Source of the DNA: Klebsormidium nitens
Lineage: Eukaryota > Streptophyta > Klebsormidiophyceae > Klebsormidiales > Klebsormidiaceae
Assembly: GCA_000708835.1 (NCBI GenBank)
Contig: DF237140.1
Location: 86,875-150,874 of the forward strand
Direction: 5' to 3'
Length of the DNA stretch: 64,000 bases
In this document: piece by piece, positions 31,563 through 45,262 of the stretch
Layout of the letters: each line of letters starts with the position of its first letter
How positions within the stretch are numbered: the first letter of the stretch is position 1
Notes under the pieces: generated by a model
Told to the model about the DNA's origin: nothing
Seen by the model: only the letters and a program-made list of their open reading frames with translations
The model's database searches: none
Translations under genes and position numbers: made by a program

Positions 31563-33239
31563 TAAGCGGGGCTAGAAGTGAGGACGTGCAACGGGATTCA
31601 TTGGGAGTAAGGGATGAAGTCAGATTGTCCGAGATTAGCTTCTCAAAAGAACGCCTTCCGAAAGTGGATTGCGCAAGAAAGATAGCAAGAGGCCACGGGA
31701 TTGGTACAGGCTACACGCATGTATATGGGGTGTGTAAAAGCGATGAAGATAGAGGGGTACGATCATGCGGAGGCCCTTTAGACGCTCGAGTATTCAAAAT
31801 CTGGGCCTTGTAAAACAATGATGTACATACGAAAAGCAAAGTACACGTTAGGCTGAAAACGGTAGTACCCCTTGACAGAGAATTTGACTTCTTGTACGCG
31901 TAGATGCCATGTAAATACAGAGTGGCGTTTTTTGAACACCTGTGGCCATGAACGCAGTTCATCATTTGATTGGGCTCTTATGAATTCCATGGACCTTTTC
32001 GGAAAGATGCATGCTTCGGTGTAAGATTGGTTCGTTTCTGAGGAGGGACAAGCGCATAGTAGTCGGAGTGCCGGAATCTGTATTTAATACAATAATCCCG
32101 CTTACGAGTTTTTGCCTTTATCATGCATTGAGCCAACCCTCAAAATTAAAAGTCAAATTACCGCACGCTATCATGAGATCCAAAACGCCAGGGCCGCTTT
32201 TCTTCGTTACTAGGTGATGCATGCTGGATTCGATGACGTTACTGTACGTATGTCTTAGCGTGCTGATAACAAGCACTGCCGCGAATAACGCACGCCTCAA
32301 AGATATGTGTCGAGGGACGGAAACATGCTTCAGATTAGAGTAGGGAAACAAATAGTCGCCCGACAAAAGGTAGTGATGCCCATTCCAGATTCTGCAAATT
32401 AATTCTTTCGCCTTTCTTGTTCTGCGGTTCGACGTACATGAGGGCCGTTTAATCATGACTACGCGCTTCTAACTTCCTATGTAGTCAAAATGGCCGACCC
32501 TCGCGAAATAGTAAGTCTTACTCAAGCGAAAAGCACAACGTCAACTGCAGATTGTTATGGTCTTATCTATCTTATGAATTTTGTGATTACCCAATGCGCA
32601 TACTCGCCCACCAACTAGTAAGCAGGATCAAGGGCTTCGAAAAATTTGTACCATCCAGCAAAGCCTCAATATTTACAATTTGGCTCTTTTGATACTACAA
32701 TTGCAGTTGTAACTCATTCATTCACTCGTACTTCTAATATAAGGACCGTAGCGTGCGCCATGGGCCCGAAGGGGTGTCAACACAGGATTTATCGAGTTAT
32801 GTCACTTCCGCCGTTCCGCCGTTCCGCTGTTCCGCTGCTCCGCCATTCCGCATATTGTTTGCCCCCCCGTCACGTCCCCTGCCCTTTGATTCCTTCTCTG
32901 GTCTCCTCTCAAGTTCCTGCACAAAGAAAGAACATGAAATTGCTAAGCACTGAAACTTAGCCATCCCCCGTGGATACACCAAGCGGCACATAAGCTCCGT
33001 CGAACACAGAACCAGAGCGCTTGTGCGACGGACAGAAAGCCTCTGAGGCATACGGGAAGCTAAGACCGCACAGCGCGTTGGATTCGGGACTGGAGCGCCG
33101 GCACGACGAAGTGCGTCGAAATTGCTCATTCGGTAGCTGAACGAGCTTTACCCCAAAGGGCCTAAGCGAGGGTTTCATTGGAAATGTAATTCTTTGGCTT
33201 TCAGACGTCGGCTTTGTCGTTCCCAGCGTCACTAACTAC
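31563..33239. other. Intergenic: bicupin B 3' flank and start of gene-poor region
   Basis: The first about 200 bp continue purine-rich sequence downstream of the bicupin B stop. No gene was recognised. A short minisatellite lies at 32806-32852. Confidence 0.5.
32806..32852 (+). repeat. 8 bp minisatellite TTCCGCCG-like
   Basis: About six units of TTCCGCCG / TTCCGCTG / CTCCGCCA in a row. Confidence 0.85.
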
Positions 33240-33680
33240 ATGCGCATTCAATCACGGCCAAAACTCTACGTGAACGGAGAAACTATCCTCGCCCTAGCGA
33301 GACATGGGCGCTTTGGCAAAAACGTGCAGACATTTTTGTCGACCTGCTTGCAGAAAGTGCTTTTCGAGAAACGAATCGTGAAGCTTTCTGCGTCAAGCGC
33401 TTGTTTTAAGCAGCACCAATAATGTCAACAGCCCACCAGACTGCCGAATCGAGCGGGAGGCAAAGGAGGACAGCACAGGGACGTACTGAGTCCCTGATAT
33501 TGACCGTCAAATTTTCTAGACGCATTTCCATCAATAGCTTGCTGTACTGGCGTCATAACCGCTTTCAAACAGTCAGACCTTGCGGCGCTAGACCGCAGCT
33601 GACAGCCGATGTGGATGTACGTATCCTGGCCGTTCACGGCAACTGAATGGAAAAGATACACAGGTTACGTTTCTAGGGTT

Positions 33681-33700
33681 TTGCCTGCTCCGTGCGGGCC
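33681..33700 (+). repeat. 20 bp invariant core, copy 1
   Basis: TTGCCTGCTCCGTGCGGGCC, identical to 42680-42699 and 51700-51719, while the flanks have diverged. Confidence 0.9.
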
Positions 33701-35279
33701 GAAGCATACGTATTGCGCCACTTCGACACCGCATCAAGTGGACTAGACAGACGGAAAATTTATAAAGGCATCCCGATTGGTCCAGCAAAGGGTACAAGAA
33801 TGAACTTACAGTCCAGAGAAAAGTCGTCCTTGCCTAACCCGTTCTTTCAGAAAATTGATCTGGAGGTTCCGCATCAGAGGGACGAGGAAGCTCAGTGACA
33901 TGTCGCTTGCCGCATGCTTATGAACGAACATCAGAGCCATAAAACCGTCCGTAAGCGAGGGGGTGGCACAGATCAAAGCGTCAGGCAAAGAGAGCCGGTT
34001 CTGCAGTAGATGGAAGCGCAAGAAGAAGCGTCAAAAGTAGCTGAAAAGGCGTCGGTCTCAACGGAATCTTCGACTTCGTGACCGAGCCGAACGGGACCGA
34101 ACGGAAGCACCGTTTCTCGTGGACCTGTGTGTTATTAAATCGATTGGAGCTCGAAATAGTCGGCCACGCTTGATCCGCAGGCGATTATGTTCCGTTCCGC
34201 TTCGGCTCCGAAAACCACGGCGCCCTGTGCGCGCGCTAGAAGAGTGCGCCTGAGGAGGTGCTGAAAGGCGCTCGGAAGCAGGTGCACTGCCGCCTCGCGG
34301 AAACGGTGTCACGATGGACAAATATTCAACCTCGTTGACTGACGTCGGAGAGGAACATTTGTTTGGTTTCGGTGTGAACTTGAAGTTTGTGACTGAACGG
34401 TGAAACGGAAATAGAATAAACCAAGATATCAGAGGGATTCACAAGTGACTCAGACCCTTCTTGGACAACTTGCCAAGAAATTGCGTTGATCTGAACACTT
34501 TCGACAGCATCTGGAAAACGTCTAGCCATCCTCAACCTTTGCTCAAACAGGATTTGATGCCTGATCGGAACCATCGGAAACAATGGCAGAAAGGATCTTG
34601 TTTCTGTAAAATGCTTTGTCATTATATGACTGTCCATGTCTTACAGACTTCCTGAGTCTCATCCCTGGTGCCACTGATATTGAGAGAAATATCTCAGGAC
34701 TGGGCTGGAAGCGTCATCGATATCAACCCAAAATCTAATGCGTGCCGTACTACATATATGGCCGTATAGTAATTTTGTTGCGCCAGAGTCATCACGTCGC
34801 TAAGGAGCAGTTGGGCCAGCGCAACCTAGACGTAGCTTGCTGAAAAGATTTTGACGCGCAGTGTATGGAACAGTAGAATCATTCAAGCAACCCTTCAAAG
34901 TCTCTCTGACCTCGGCTCTTTCCTGGCCGCGGCTTCGGCTCATGACGCAAACAGTTGCTCTCTGACAACTTTGCCAACTCTAGCTTGCACGGAATGTTAG
35001 CCATCTGATTCTTGAATAAAGGGGCCGCTAGGGGTTGTGCCGCGCGTGACGAGATATGAGACGGTCAACAGAAAGACAAGGGAATGGCCGTTCGGCCGCG
35101 AAGCCCGAGGCTGTACGTACGCGAGGTCGCCGATCCTCTGCAGCGCCGCAACAGAAACGCGGACCACATATATTGTACGAGGACAGGCTTAAGCTTTGAG
35201 GAGTGGGAAGCTTTTAAAAGACCCTCTACGTCATCTCCGCAGCCACTGAGAAGTTAAAGAAGTAGCGCCCAAGGAGGGC

Positions 35280-35525
35280 CGAGCGCAGGGATACCCAATT
35301 GATGGCGTCAGAAATGCTATTCATTCGAGATTGCCACGATGCCATGCGAGATGCAGATGGTCATTGCCACTTTCCAATGGTACGATGATCACTATAATAG
35401 TTGGCAGGTAGAGGCTGACATGTAACGTTGATCAACAATCAGGGACGCCATTCCTTGCTTGCGCGCGCGTCGCGTGCCGTCGCGGGGTGGGAAACAAGGT
35501 ACGACGAAGCCGCGAAGCAAAGAGC
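35280..35525 (+). repeat. Module M (copy 1) with CG tract
   Basis: Module M is a roughly 130 bp segment (ggcgtca, atgcagatggtcattgcc, a cgatgatcac-like stretch, ggcaggtagaggctgaca) followed by gcgcgcgcgtcgcgtg and an agctgcgaacccacgaagcaa-like tail (here cgaagccgcgaagcaaag). Confidence 0.65.
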
Positions 35526-35789
35526 CTGAAAATACATTCTGACAAGTTTTCTAATAGATGTCTCCGGATGTATTGATCGAAGTCAGCGGTAAGTTACCGG
35601 AGAAGACTCAGAAGCTAACATGGGTCTTGGGCTTCCGTTCTTTCGCGAATGTTTCTCGGCAGAGTTAACAGCAGCCGCAGGACGCTCAGGCTGCCTTCAT
35701 CGCCTTCGCCAAATGTTGACGGAGCTTGCCATTCGTCGTCACAAGAACCATATTATGGCCCAGCGGGGGGACATTCAATAGCTGGCGTC

Positions 35790-36110
35790 ACGTTCTAATG
35801 CTTTGAGCGAGCGTCATGGGCTGGCATCCCAGGTGCAAACAATCCATTCGACGAAAGTTTGCTCACCAAACTATTGGCGGGTGGGGGGCTAGGCTGACAC
35901 AGGAATTTCTGGGGCGCTCAGTGAAAGAAAAGCTGATTACGTGCGCGGCGCACGGAGGAATGCCCAGTAACTGGCGTATGAGGGATGGTGGGATGGAATT
36001 CCAGCTGCAAACGATCCTTGCCACTTTCGACCACACTCTACTGACTGCACTAATTGGCGGGTGCAGGCTGACACAAAGTTTTAGGGCCGCCCATTGAGAG
36101 AAAAGGGCAT
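35790..36110 (+). repeat. Two module M copies in local tandem, without CG tract
   Basis: ggcatcccaggtgcaaac (about 35823) and ggaattccagctgcaaac (about 35995) are each followed by a (t/a)attggcgggt and a g(c/g)aggctgacac stretch about 75 bp later. Spacing is about 175 bp. Confidence 0.7.
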
Positions 36111-38231
36111 GCCAGTTCGCCGTGACGCACGCGTGAAGATTCAAGGCCCAAATATGAAGGGCCCACGGAGCGAAGGCGCGGAGTCGTATTCACGCAAGGT
36201 GATCCAAGGTGTTCCTGTGACGACTTCTTCTCATTGCAGGGACGCGAGCGAACAACATGCAGATCAGCAACAGCTACAGACTTTGTCAACGCCCACCTTG
36301 AATAGCTTGGAGTCTACTTCAGTAGCAGGGAAAATGTTTACGTTGCCCAAAAAGCTTGTGATTTTGTTGCATTCAAGACCTGCCACATGTGTCTTGTGCG
36401 CGAACAACGCGTCGACTTTGTCGGCTTCGGCTAAGAACAAGAATCTGCTTGCCGCCTACGTGCTCTTACATGCCAAGGCTTCACAACCTTTTCACTGAAG
36501 CTTCTCGGAAAAATGGGCTTTTCTCCGATGCAAAACAAATATTGATCCTCGCCTGATGTGGGCTTATTGCCTGCGTACGCTTATATGGATGAGGCGGGAA
36601 CGGTAAGAACTTGTTCTCCGCTTGCTTTCATTTGTCCCAATATCCGGAATATCTCAGATTTGATCCAAATATCGCTTTTGGCGCGCTTGCAGTGAGTCGA
36701 ACATCAACTAGAGCACGTCGCAACACTTTCTCAGTAGATCCGTCCAACAAGTAGGAGTCCTTCCCCCGTCCTACCGGTACTGATTCAAGTGAAACGCTTG
36801 AGACCACGCCAGTTTTACATTGCTTTGAGGCGGCTGTTTCCAAATGCGGTCTGTCTGGCTGTGAATTGACCATCTTCCGCTTTCCGCGGGATATTCAGCG
36901 TAGGAGATCACGCAGAACTCGCGACTAGTGGAAACAAAGAAGAGAGGTATGATTCGTGCACGCGTTCGACTGTACGGGCGGAAGCGCGGCGGCACTCCGC
37001 TCCCTCTGAGCACTCGAAGACGTCCGACTTATTGAAGTCAGTTGACCGTTTCGAAATGACTTCAGAGTGTAGTGATCATGGAGGGCTTCAAGATCGCCAA
37101 GCTTATCGGGACGCTAGGACTTGCACCGCGTGTCGTATACTAGACTAGTGATCTGTTAAACATGTTGTGTTGTCCTGATTAGTTTTGACGCATTTCAAGC
37201 GGGTGTCCTGTAGCGGCATCATGAACGCTTGAAAGCTTAGAACGCCGCTTGCCGCGCTAGAGCGCAGCTCAAAGCGCCTGAACCTATATGCATTCTTGCC
37301 GTTCACAGCGTCTTAAAGAGAGCAGATTTGAAGTAGCTTTCTAAGGGGCTAGAAAGACGGACTGATCACAGAGGCATCGGGATTGCTTCGACAGCGGATT
37401 CATATGGACTTGTTTGCCAGAGGCTGATTATCCTTGCCCCTATCGACGGCTTTGCAGAATTTCTACGTGGATTTTGAATCAGAGAAACTCGCAAGCTTCT
37501 AAATGCTGCGGAGGGCACGCTCACTAAGGAAAAACCTGGATCGCCCAGAAGCGAGGGAGGGTACAAATGAAAGGTCGAGCGGAGAAAAGCCGGAATCTTT
37601 AGAGCGACAGAAGCGCAAAGGAAGACATTGTAAAGAGACCGGTACCGCGTTGACTCTCCAAGGACCCTTTGACGTCGGGTCTGAGCCGAATCGGAGCTGA
37701 CCAGAAGCAACACCCTCTCCGAATACTGTCAGTCCGTCGTACGGATGAGACGCCGAAAGAATCAACGACCTTAACGGTCTTTTGTTTGCAAGGCTTCTCA
37801 GTCGTTCGGCTTTTGACTCAATGCTCCCGACTCGGACGCAAAGTCATGCCCGAGCAACTTAAGTCTGGACATGATGTTTGAATTTGTCCGAATTTTTCCG
37901 GACCAGTTTAATTCAGTCGTTTTCGGCTACGTTAAAAGAGTATTTTGAGCAATCGCGTCTAAACCAGTCAACTCTCAGATTGAGCTCCATCTTACCGTAG
38001 GACAGACTTCAGATCAAGCTTAGCCACAAGCGGGTGAATGACGCAAGGGATCCGCGACCGTGAAGCGGTTTACCTCTAAGTGGGCGTAGCAGCGCGCTTG
38101 CAATGTCGATTGGAAGGCTAGATTTGTTGCTATACAAGACGATTAGTGCCGTCCCGGACTTTGATTGGATGAAAGAGCGACGTCGGTGATGCCGTCCGTC
38201 AGGTCCTGAATGTGAAGGACGGCATCAGATA

Positions 38232-38263
38232 GATACGCCCACTTTAAGATACGCCCACTTTAA
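38232..38263 (+). repeat. Perfect 16 bp tandem duplication
   Basis: gatacgcccactttaa occurs twice with no mismatch. Confidence 0.95.
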
Positions 38264-39214
38264 GGTGCGGTACTTCAGCAGCCTCTTCCGCTTTTTTAGC
38301 CCCTCCCGCGCGCTCTGCATCTAGTGCGCGCGCGGGGCGCCTGCGGACCCAAGTGGAGAGCAACAAGAGCTTATCGCCGGAAGAGCGGCGGCGGCGAATA
38401 GGAGCTAGGCCCCGATCATAAAGAACAGGAAGCACCGGCCCATGCGCAGCGGTGCGAGACTGGAACTCAAGAATAGGGACGTGCCAAGCTATAAATCCTA
38501 AACAGCCAGGACTTCGAAGGCCATTTGGTGGATTTTGTTGCGCCAGAGCATTTTCTGGCTAGAACCCAGGTATTGTAGCAGAGTTTAGGTGTTGCTTTAA
38601 GTCAGTCACAAATAGGTGCTTACCATTATCTGAAGGATACGTAGGTCCAAAAAACAAGCTTAATTAGATTTCGTAATCACCACGTCGATCTCTTTCCTGG
38701 CGGCGTCAGGTCAACCCCGCAACGAAGTCTGACTGATCATGCCAGTTGCGTGCATAATTCATAGCCTATGAGTCCCCTAATACTGGTGGCGCGCGCACGA
38801 ACGAGCTAGCGTACGACCGAGTAAGACATTCTCAACACAGCGCATCAAAGCACCACAAACCCTTCCCGAAAGAACGAAGCGAGTACAGAGGGCATTCGAT
38901 AGGCCGAGCGGCGATGGGAACGGCACGGCAAAACAAAGGGCATTTGGAGAAGGCTGCAAAGCACGCGCTGCTAGTTTCCATCTGGACCGGGCGGTACGAC
39001 CTTTGCAGCGGCACAAATTGCCTTCTCTGAAGCCAAAGAAATATCTAACTAGAAGACCGCACTTTACATCATTGTATGAAAACAGGACCTACTTGAGCTT
39101 CGAGGAGTTATCAAAAACTCTTTTGAACGAGCCCCTTGGTGATCCTTCATATACAGTAGGAGAATGTTGCAAGAGGTTGTAAGGTTTGATTATATACGAT
39201 AGTATCAAGCGCTA

Positions 39215-39440
39215 AGATACGTCAATCACTGGCGTCACAATCTTTCAGGAGCATGTACTGAGATGACATCCCAGATGCGGATGATCTTTGCCGCAATCTT
39301 ATTTCGTGTTCCTCGTGACCTGGAGCACCGGGAAGATATAGGGTAAATGAAAGACACGGGGGCAGCCGTAAACAGGAAGGTTCGCGCGCGCGCCGCGCGC
39401 GGCGGTGGATGGACCCAAGCTACGACCCACGAAGGAGAGC
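39215..39440 (+). repeat. Module M (copy 3) with CG tract
   Basis: actggcgtcacaat, gacatcccagatgcgg and atgatctttgccgca are followed about 120 bp later by cgcgcgcgcgccgcgcgc and aagctacgacccacgaagg. Confidence 0.65.
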
Positions 39441-41859
39441 TGCAAAAGGATGTTTGCTGACAGACTAGTAGAAGGCCATCCGACTGAACCGAATCTAAGT
39501 TGAAAATGAAACTATGTTGGTTTGAACAACGTCAAAGTATCCGGTCAACGTGTGTGGCCGCGCGCGCGCATGAGTCTGCTTCTAGCTGGAAGACTGTTTG
39601 TAACAGGAAATAAGCTGTCTTGCTGCCTACCGGTGAAGAGAACCTTATTACCAACGGACATACGCAGACGATATTTTGTATCTGACAACTCGTCAGACTT
39701 CCAGAAATTGATTGGTTGATTTTGAGAAGCGGCGGAGCGTCCGATTACATGAAGAAGTACCTGATGACCTTGCGGCCACCATTGAACTGATTCGTCCTTG
39801 TTCTTTCGTCCAGACGAAAGAACAAACTCAAGATTTGAAGATCGTTTAAGTCAACCAGGGCAAACTCGACACACACTTGCACACTCGCCATCTCCGCCGC
39901 ACGCCCACCGATCAAAGAAGCTAACAGACAGCCCGGACGGAGAGTCGATCTGCACAGAAGCTTTCTGAGCTACCAAGATATGAGCACATCTGAATTTTGA
40001 AGTTTGATTTTGGACAACCCACCTAGTCCTCTTCACGGGCTCGACGATGTCAAAGGAGCTTAACTCAAAGAAGCCGGCATCTACGACATCGAGGATGATT
40101 CTCACCGCGAAACTTTTATGATTTTCGTCTAGCTTTGTAAGCAGGTTTGAAGACAGTGTAAAAGGTGGTGATTCCTCGGCTCCTGAAGCTGACCAATAGT
40201 CGTTCATGGCGGCCCCGATAGACTTTCGCTTGACGAGGGCATGTCCATAGAGCCGCTACCGAGCCAGAAAATCTACTTGCTGTCTCTAACCAATAGTACA
40301 AACCGCTTCCTTCCGTTCATGAATCCAAGGAAACGAAACGAAAAGATAGATACCAAGCGATCTTTTATTTTTGTTACTCGGGCGTCAAACGATCGCCAGT
40401 CTTCTGGACGTTCTCGTGTGATGAGAGAATCCACTGCGATCTGTCATGAGAATATTTCCGTCTCCCATCCTCGCCCAAATAAGAACAGCTAGAAATGTAG
40501 CAACCCAGGGGCCTCGATTCGCCTCACATAGGGCCTTCGACCTGAATCATTCCTGTCCCAGCCTCGGGTTTTCACTGCCCTATCGCTCTAAGATCCGTTG
40601 CTCTAAGATCGCCTAAGAAAGGTTGCGAATGGGGCCTAGTTTTAAAACTTGTCTGCCGCTCTTTCAAGCCAAGATGCTTTTGATCCGCTCCACTTCGGCT
40701 CCGGTCCGAATCAAGGCGCCCTCTGTGCGCGCGAGAAGGGCGCGCCGGAGGTGCTGAAAGAAAGTACTGAGCAGTTGCACCGCTAGTAGAAGCGCTTCTT
40801 AACGTTTTTCCCCAGCCCAAAAGAAGGCGTTCTCTCTGATCAATCAGGGTCTGAGATCTTTTGGACGATGAGATGGACTCCAAAACCAAGCCTAGATGAT
40901 ATCAGCCTTGCTTCGATACGATATTCGTAACTCACCGAGAAGACCCGCCAGACCACGTGTCCGACAGCATTCGATTCAAACAAGGTTCAGACAATGGTCC
41001 AGACTCTCTTCTAACAGGCTTCATTTTCTGCTCTGATTTGCGAACCAGTTCAGACATGCTTTGATCTGTGTCTCAGACAAGGTTTGAAAAGATGCAATGT
41101 TTCATGTCTTTGTAATTTCCTGCGTCTCATCCCCGGCGCAATCTACAGTGACTGGGAAACTGAAAAGGAATTCCCTGACTGGCCGGGACCGTCATTGACA
41201 ATGGGTCTTGAAAGCAAGCCATTAAAAACGTACTAACTTGATCCTTGATGTAATTTCTTGCGGCCAGGCATAATAAACTGGCAGGAAAGCAGGAACTTAT
41301 TTGCAGCTGTCTCGATTTGACAAGGTGACTGGCTTTGTTTACTCGACACATGGATCTAAGATTCGTGGATCTCGGAAAGGCCCCACCAAATCGTTTCCTG
41401 GAACATTCCGAAATGAAGAGGCGGCTTTGGCTAATTCTGCCAACAGCTTGCAAGGACCATAGCCGATGATTCAACACTACCGGGGCCGCTCGGAACGAGC
41501 TATTTTATGACCTAGTAGAAGGATCTCATCACTGCACAGGAAAGCCCCACAGTAAGTCGCGAAGCATACAGGAAGGCGCGGCCGAACATACAGCAGGTTT
41601 GTCTTGGCCGGCCGAGTTTGAACAAGTTCGAGACCGTGGAATAACAGACGACGGGGGGCGGCCCCGCGCCGATATATTAATGCGCTGACAACTCTGGTCT
41701 CTGCAACACCAGGAAAGACAATGTCGTGGTGAACACGTGCTTGACAGGATACCGGATTCAAATCGTGCGGGAACCTGAGTTTTAACTACGAATGAAGAGT
41801 ACGAGGCTTTCATTTTGGAATAAGCCCTACAGCTCCTAGTGGAAATGTGAAAGAGTAAA

Positions 41860-42115
41860 GCGCAGCCAGGATACCAATGCAAATTGCTGACGTCAAGATC
41901 TCCAATCTGAGGATATCGCGCATGACGTGTGCACGCCAGGTGCAGATTATCCTTGCCACTATCCGACCAGACGATGCTCATTGGATTATTGGGCTGGTAG
42001 ACGCTGACGTGTGTTCTTACGGACGCCGGCGGGCCATCCCGTCATAAAAAGAGCGGCCTCACGCGCGCGCCGGATGCAAAACAAGCTGCGTCGAACCCAC
42101 GAAGCAACGACGGGG
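41860..42115 (+). repeat. Module M (copy 4) with CG tract
   Basis: gccaggtgcagattatccttgccactatccgaccag is close to copy 6 in block III, followed by cacgcgcgcgccgg and cgaacccacgaagcaa. Confidence 0.7.
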
Positions 42116-42679
42116 AATTTTTCATACTGACGAGATCTTGAAAATATTTCCGGAATGATTGCAAATTCAGCGAATCCATCACGTAATCAACCTTGATCTT
42201 CGGTGTTTGGCTTTCAACATATGCAGGCCCATCTTGGCGAAGCTACTAGCCAAAGGACGTTTCATCATTGCCTTCCGATGTTGATTGATAAGAATGTTTG
42301 ATTGTTGTGTTTGCGAGAGTTGGCTGTATAAGATTCCGTCGACGATTTGACAAGGAGCTGAAGCTGAGCTGCAAGGCTTTTCACAAGTTTTCGCGTCAAT
42401 GGTGTCACCTAAAACGAAAGTCGGTCGTTACAGACGGCGGCGTCGTCAAATCAGACCCAACATTGCTGGGCTTGACGGAGACCAGAAAAAGCCATTTGCT
42501 GTGAACACAAGTACTAAGAAATGGATCCCACTGTCGATCTGATCTCCCATGTAGCTTGCTTTACCGGCGTCACATTCGGAACCGGTGCGGCGCTTATAGA
42601 CCGCAACTCACAGGTGTGCGTAATTTTACCGTTCATAGAGACTGAAAGAAAGTAATATTGAAGCAGAATTTTGAGGGGT

Positions 42680-42699
42680 TTGCCTGCTCCGTGCGGGCC
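42680..42699 (+). repeat. 20 bp invariant core, copy 2
   Basis: Same 20 bases as 33681-33700, displaced by 8,999 bp. Confidence 0.95.
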
Positions 42700-44524
42700 T
42701 GCCCAAAGAATGTGTATTGCGCTTCTCCCGAAACAGAAGAAAAAGTCTAGAACTGGAACTTTTGTAGAAGCATTGGGTTTGCTCTGAATGGGACATCTAT
42801 TTTGGGGTGGACTTGATTCCCCGAGGCGAATGGCCCTTGCCCATATCAGTTCTTTACTCTATATGTGCTACGTGGGATAAGCGTGAGAGGGCGCTCACGT
42901 CGCGGCTGGAAAGGTTGTTTCGGCTGGAGAAAAACGTTCCATTACCAAAGGAGAACTGGAGGCCAAGCAATCGCCCGGAGGCGGAGGATATTGGGCACAA
43001 CGCAAAGAGTGAGGCAAAGAAGAGCCGGTTTTGCAGTCAACTACAGCGCAAGGAGGAGGCGACGTTGGAAGCGCTAAGATGAACCCGAGTTCGAAGCCCT
43101 ATGCTTGGTAACTTAAGCGAACCCGACCCTCATCACAGTCGAAGCACAAAGCTGGCGCCGGTTTTGTTATATTGGTTCCTGATCTTCAGGAATTCGAGCT
43201 TGAACCGGGGCTCAGTTCCAAGTCCTCCGTCATTGTCTCAAGCGAGACGCTCGTGGTTAAGTCCGCTGCGGCTCTGCCTCGATTCATCAAAGCGCCCTCC
43301 GCGCGTGCTAAAAGGGCATGCCGAAGCCGCTGAAAGATGGAGGGAAGCATCAGCACGCCCAAGTTCCAATCGCTTCACCACAATATGACCCCCATCGAAT
43401 TCCACGACCGAAAAAGAGCTTCTGACCCGGTTCATGTCTGAGACGAACACAAGACGAAACAATGAGAACTCGGGAATTCAAATGGTGGGACTAAGCAGAA
43501 CAAGACGGCTTCTGTCATGTTTCGGACGTGAGTGAACGACATTCTCTGAACGTTGCACAAAAGAGCCTCCGGACAACGAAAACAGCTTCCGGACAAGCCT
43601 CAGACGTGGTCCAGACTTTCTCTGGGCAGCTTCGCGCGTCCGGTTCGAAGACCTTGAGAACCTCTTTCTGAAAACGCTCTGACAAAATAAGATGAATGCC
43701 CTAAATAGTGATACGTGCGGCATTCGCTTCGCAGACTAACCTCCAATTCTTGAGAGGAGACTCCAAATCTGCGGGTTCATCATTGCCGACTACGACGTTC
43801 GAAAAAGAGCCGGTTTAATTCCGGCCTTTCAGTGGTCCCTTTAGAAGTAAAAAGTGACAAATCCATGGTTACAGGAAAGAAGCCTAGCGCAGCATAAAGG
43901 ATCCGCTCATTTACATGGCGACAAGATTATCTATATCAATGAATGTTTAACATAACAAATCAGCATGATTTTCAAGAAGCCCGTAAGAGGATCATGGTCC
44001 TTTCCTGACAGCTTCAGGCCCTTTCTCTGCACTTCGTTGACTAAGGTAGTCAAAACCGTGCACGGGACATCAGAGCTTCAGTTCTTCCCGTACTGGGCGC
44101 TCAAAACGGCTTGAGTTTCAGATTAATAGAAGTTTTCATTTCTGTGGGTACATGCACCGTGACCTTAAGCCAGAGACAAAGCGAGTATGTAACAAAGTCA
44201 AAAGAAGAAGCGAGGACAGGATCCGCCAACAGGGTTCGGTGAAATCAAAGGCAGCCGGAGGCGACCACGTGCACCAACCATGCGCTCGTTACTGCGGGGC
44301 TTGGACGATCCTGCGCAGCGCCGCCAAACCCAGATCGAGCGATTTTATCAGTGCACAGCAACCATTACAATCAAGCAACACTATAGTGGATGTCTCAGCG
44401 AGACAGTACATACCTGTGCGTAAAGGAATACAGAGTTTTGGAACGAGCCCCCGCAGCAAAATTACTTTCTATCCGAAGACAATGGAAAGTGCAGGTTGTG
44501 CTTCCGAAGAGAATGTTATGTAGC

Positions 44525-44735
44525 GCCCAGCGCAGGCGTACACAGTTATTGGCGTCACCATAAACCACGGACCCCATGATGAGAATCATCTCAGGGGTAG
44601 ATAATCTCCGCCACTTTCTGATCGTACGTTGCTCATAGACCACTGGGCAGGTAGGGCTTTCAACGGAAGAAGCGCGCGCCGCGGCCGCGGGCCGGCAAAC
44701 GGTGGACGACTGCGAGCCCACGAAGCAAGGCCGCG
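44525..44735 (+). repeat. Module M (copy 5) with CG tract
   Basis: cccagcgcaggcg, ttggcgtcacc and gaccactgggcaggtagg are followed by gcgcgccgcggccgcggg and gcgagcccacgaagcaagg. Confidence 0.7.
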
Positions 44736-45009
44736 GAATAAAGGATAGCAATATAGCACTGACAGAATCACCAAATTTGTTTCCTTAGAGACATCATAAA
44801 GACCTCCTCCCAAATACCTGAACCTCTCAGTCACAAGCTGAGCTTGTACTTACGAACTTTAGAGTTATCGTACCCGTTCATTGGGCGAGGGTCCCGCGCT
44901 TAAAGACTAAGCTTCTTAGACAGAAGTTCCATCGGAAACGCGTTCCACTTTGCATTCCGTTCTGTTCTGCATGGAAGAAAACAGACTTTGAAACTCTTTT
45001 ATTATTTTT

Positions 45010-45262
45010 GTCGCAAGCCTCCGGTTCTGCCAAACAGCCCCACCGCCCTCAGCACCACCATCAAACAAGTAGAACTTGAAACGTAATAAAATGTTTAAAG
45101 TTATGAGCCACGCCCACTTGATGACGTAGTGCAATGCCAGCACTTCTCAACCTGGTCACATGGCAATTGAACCATCAATCAGCTCGTGAACAGGCAAGAA
45201 AAGGTTGCGCGTTGGGCGCGCGCGCGGCTTGTGGGCCCGCGGGGGAGCACTAGGGGTGGACG
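45010..45262 (+). repeat. Conserved GC block, copy in block II
   Basis: A segment of about 200 bp (accatcaaacaagta, gagccacgcccacttga) leads to a 30 bp stretch at 45227-45256 identical to 54989-55018. An alternating CG run precedes it. Confidence 0.85.

Larger units (their letters stand above)
33240..40010 (+). repeat. Diverged partial copy I of the ~9 kb repeat block
   Basis: Segments match copies II and III in the same order over part of its length. The GGCGTCA/core segment at 33550-33790 matches 42550-42790 and 51570-51800; the CG-rich block near 34200 matches 43290 and 52290; the module at 35280 matches 44525 and 53775. Elsewhere the order differs (37190 repeats the 33550 segment; 34640 matches 41115), so this copy is rearranged. 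No gene is supported in it. Confidence 0.65.

Noticed and set aside
36094-36498. 134-codon plus-strand open frame
   Set aside because: Starts inside module M and matches no family; no supporting exon structure.
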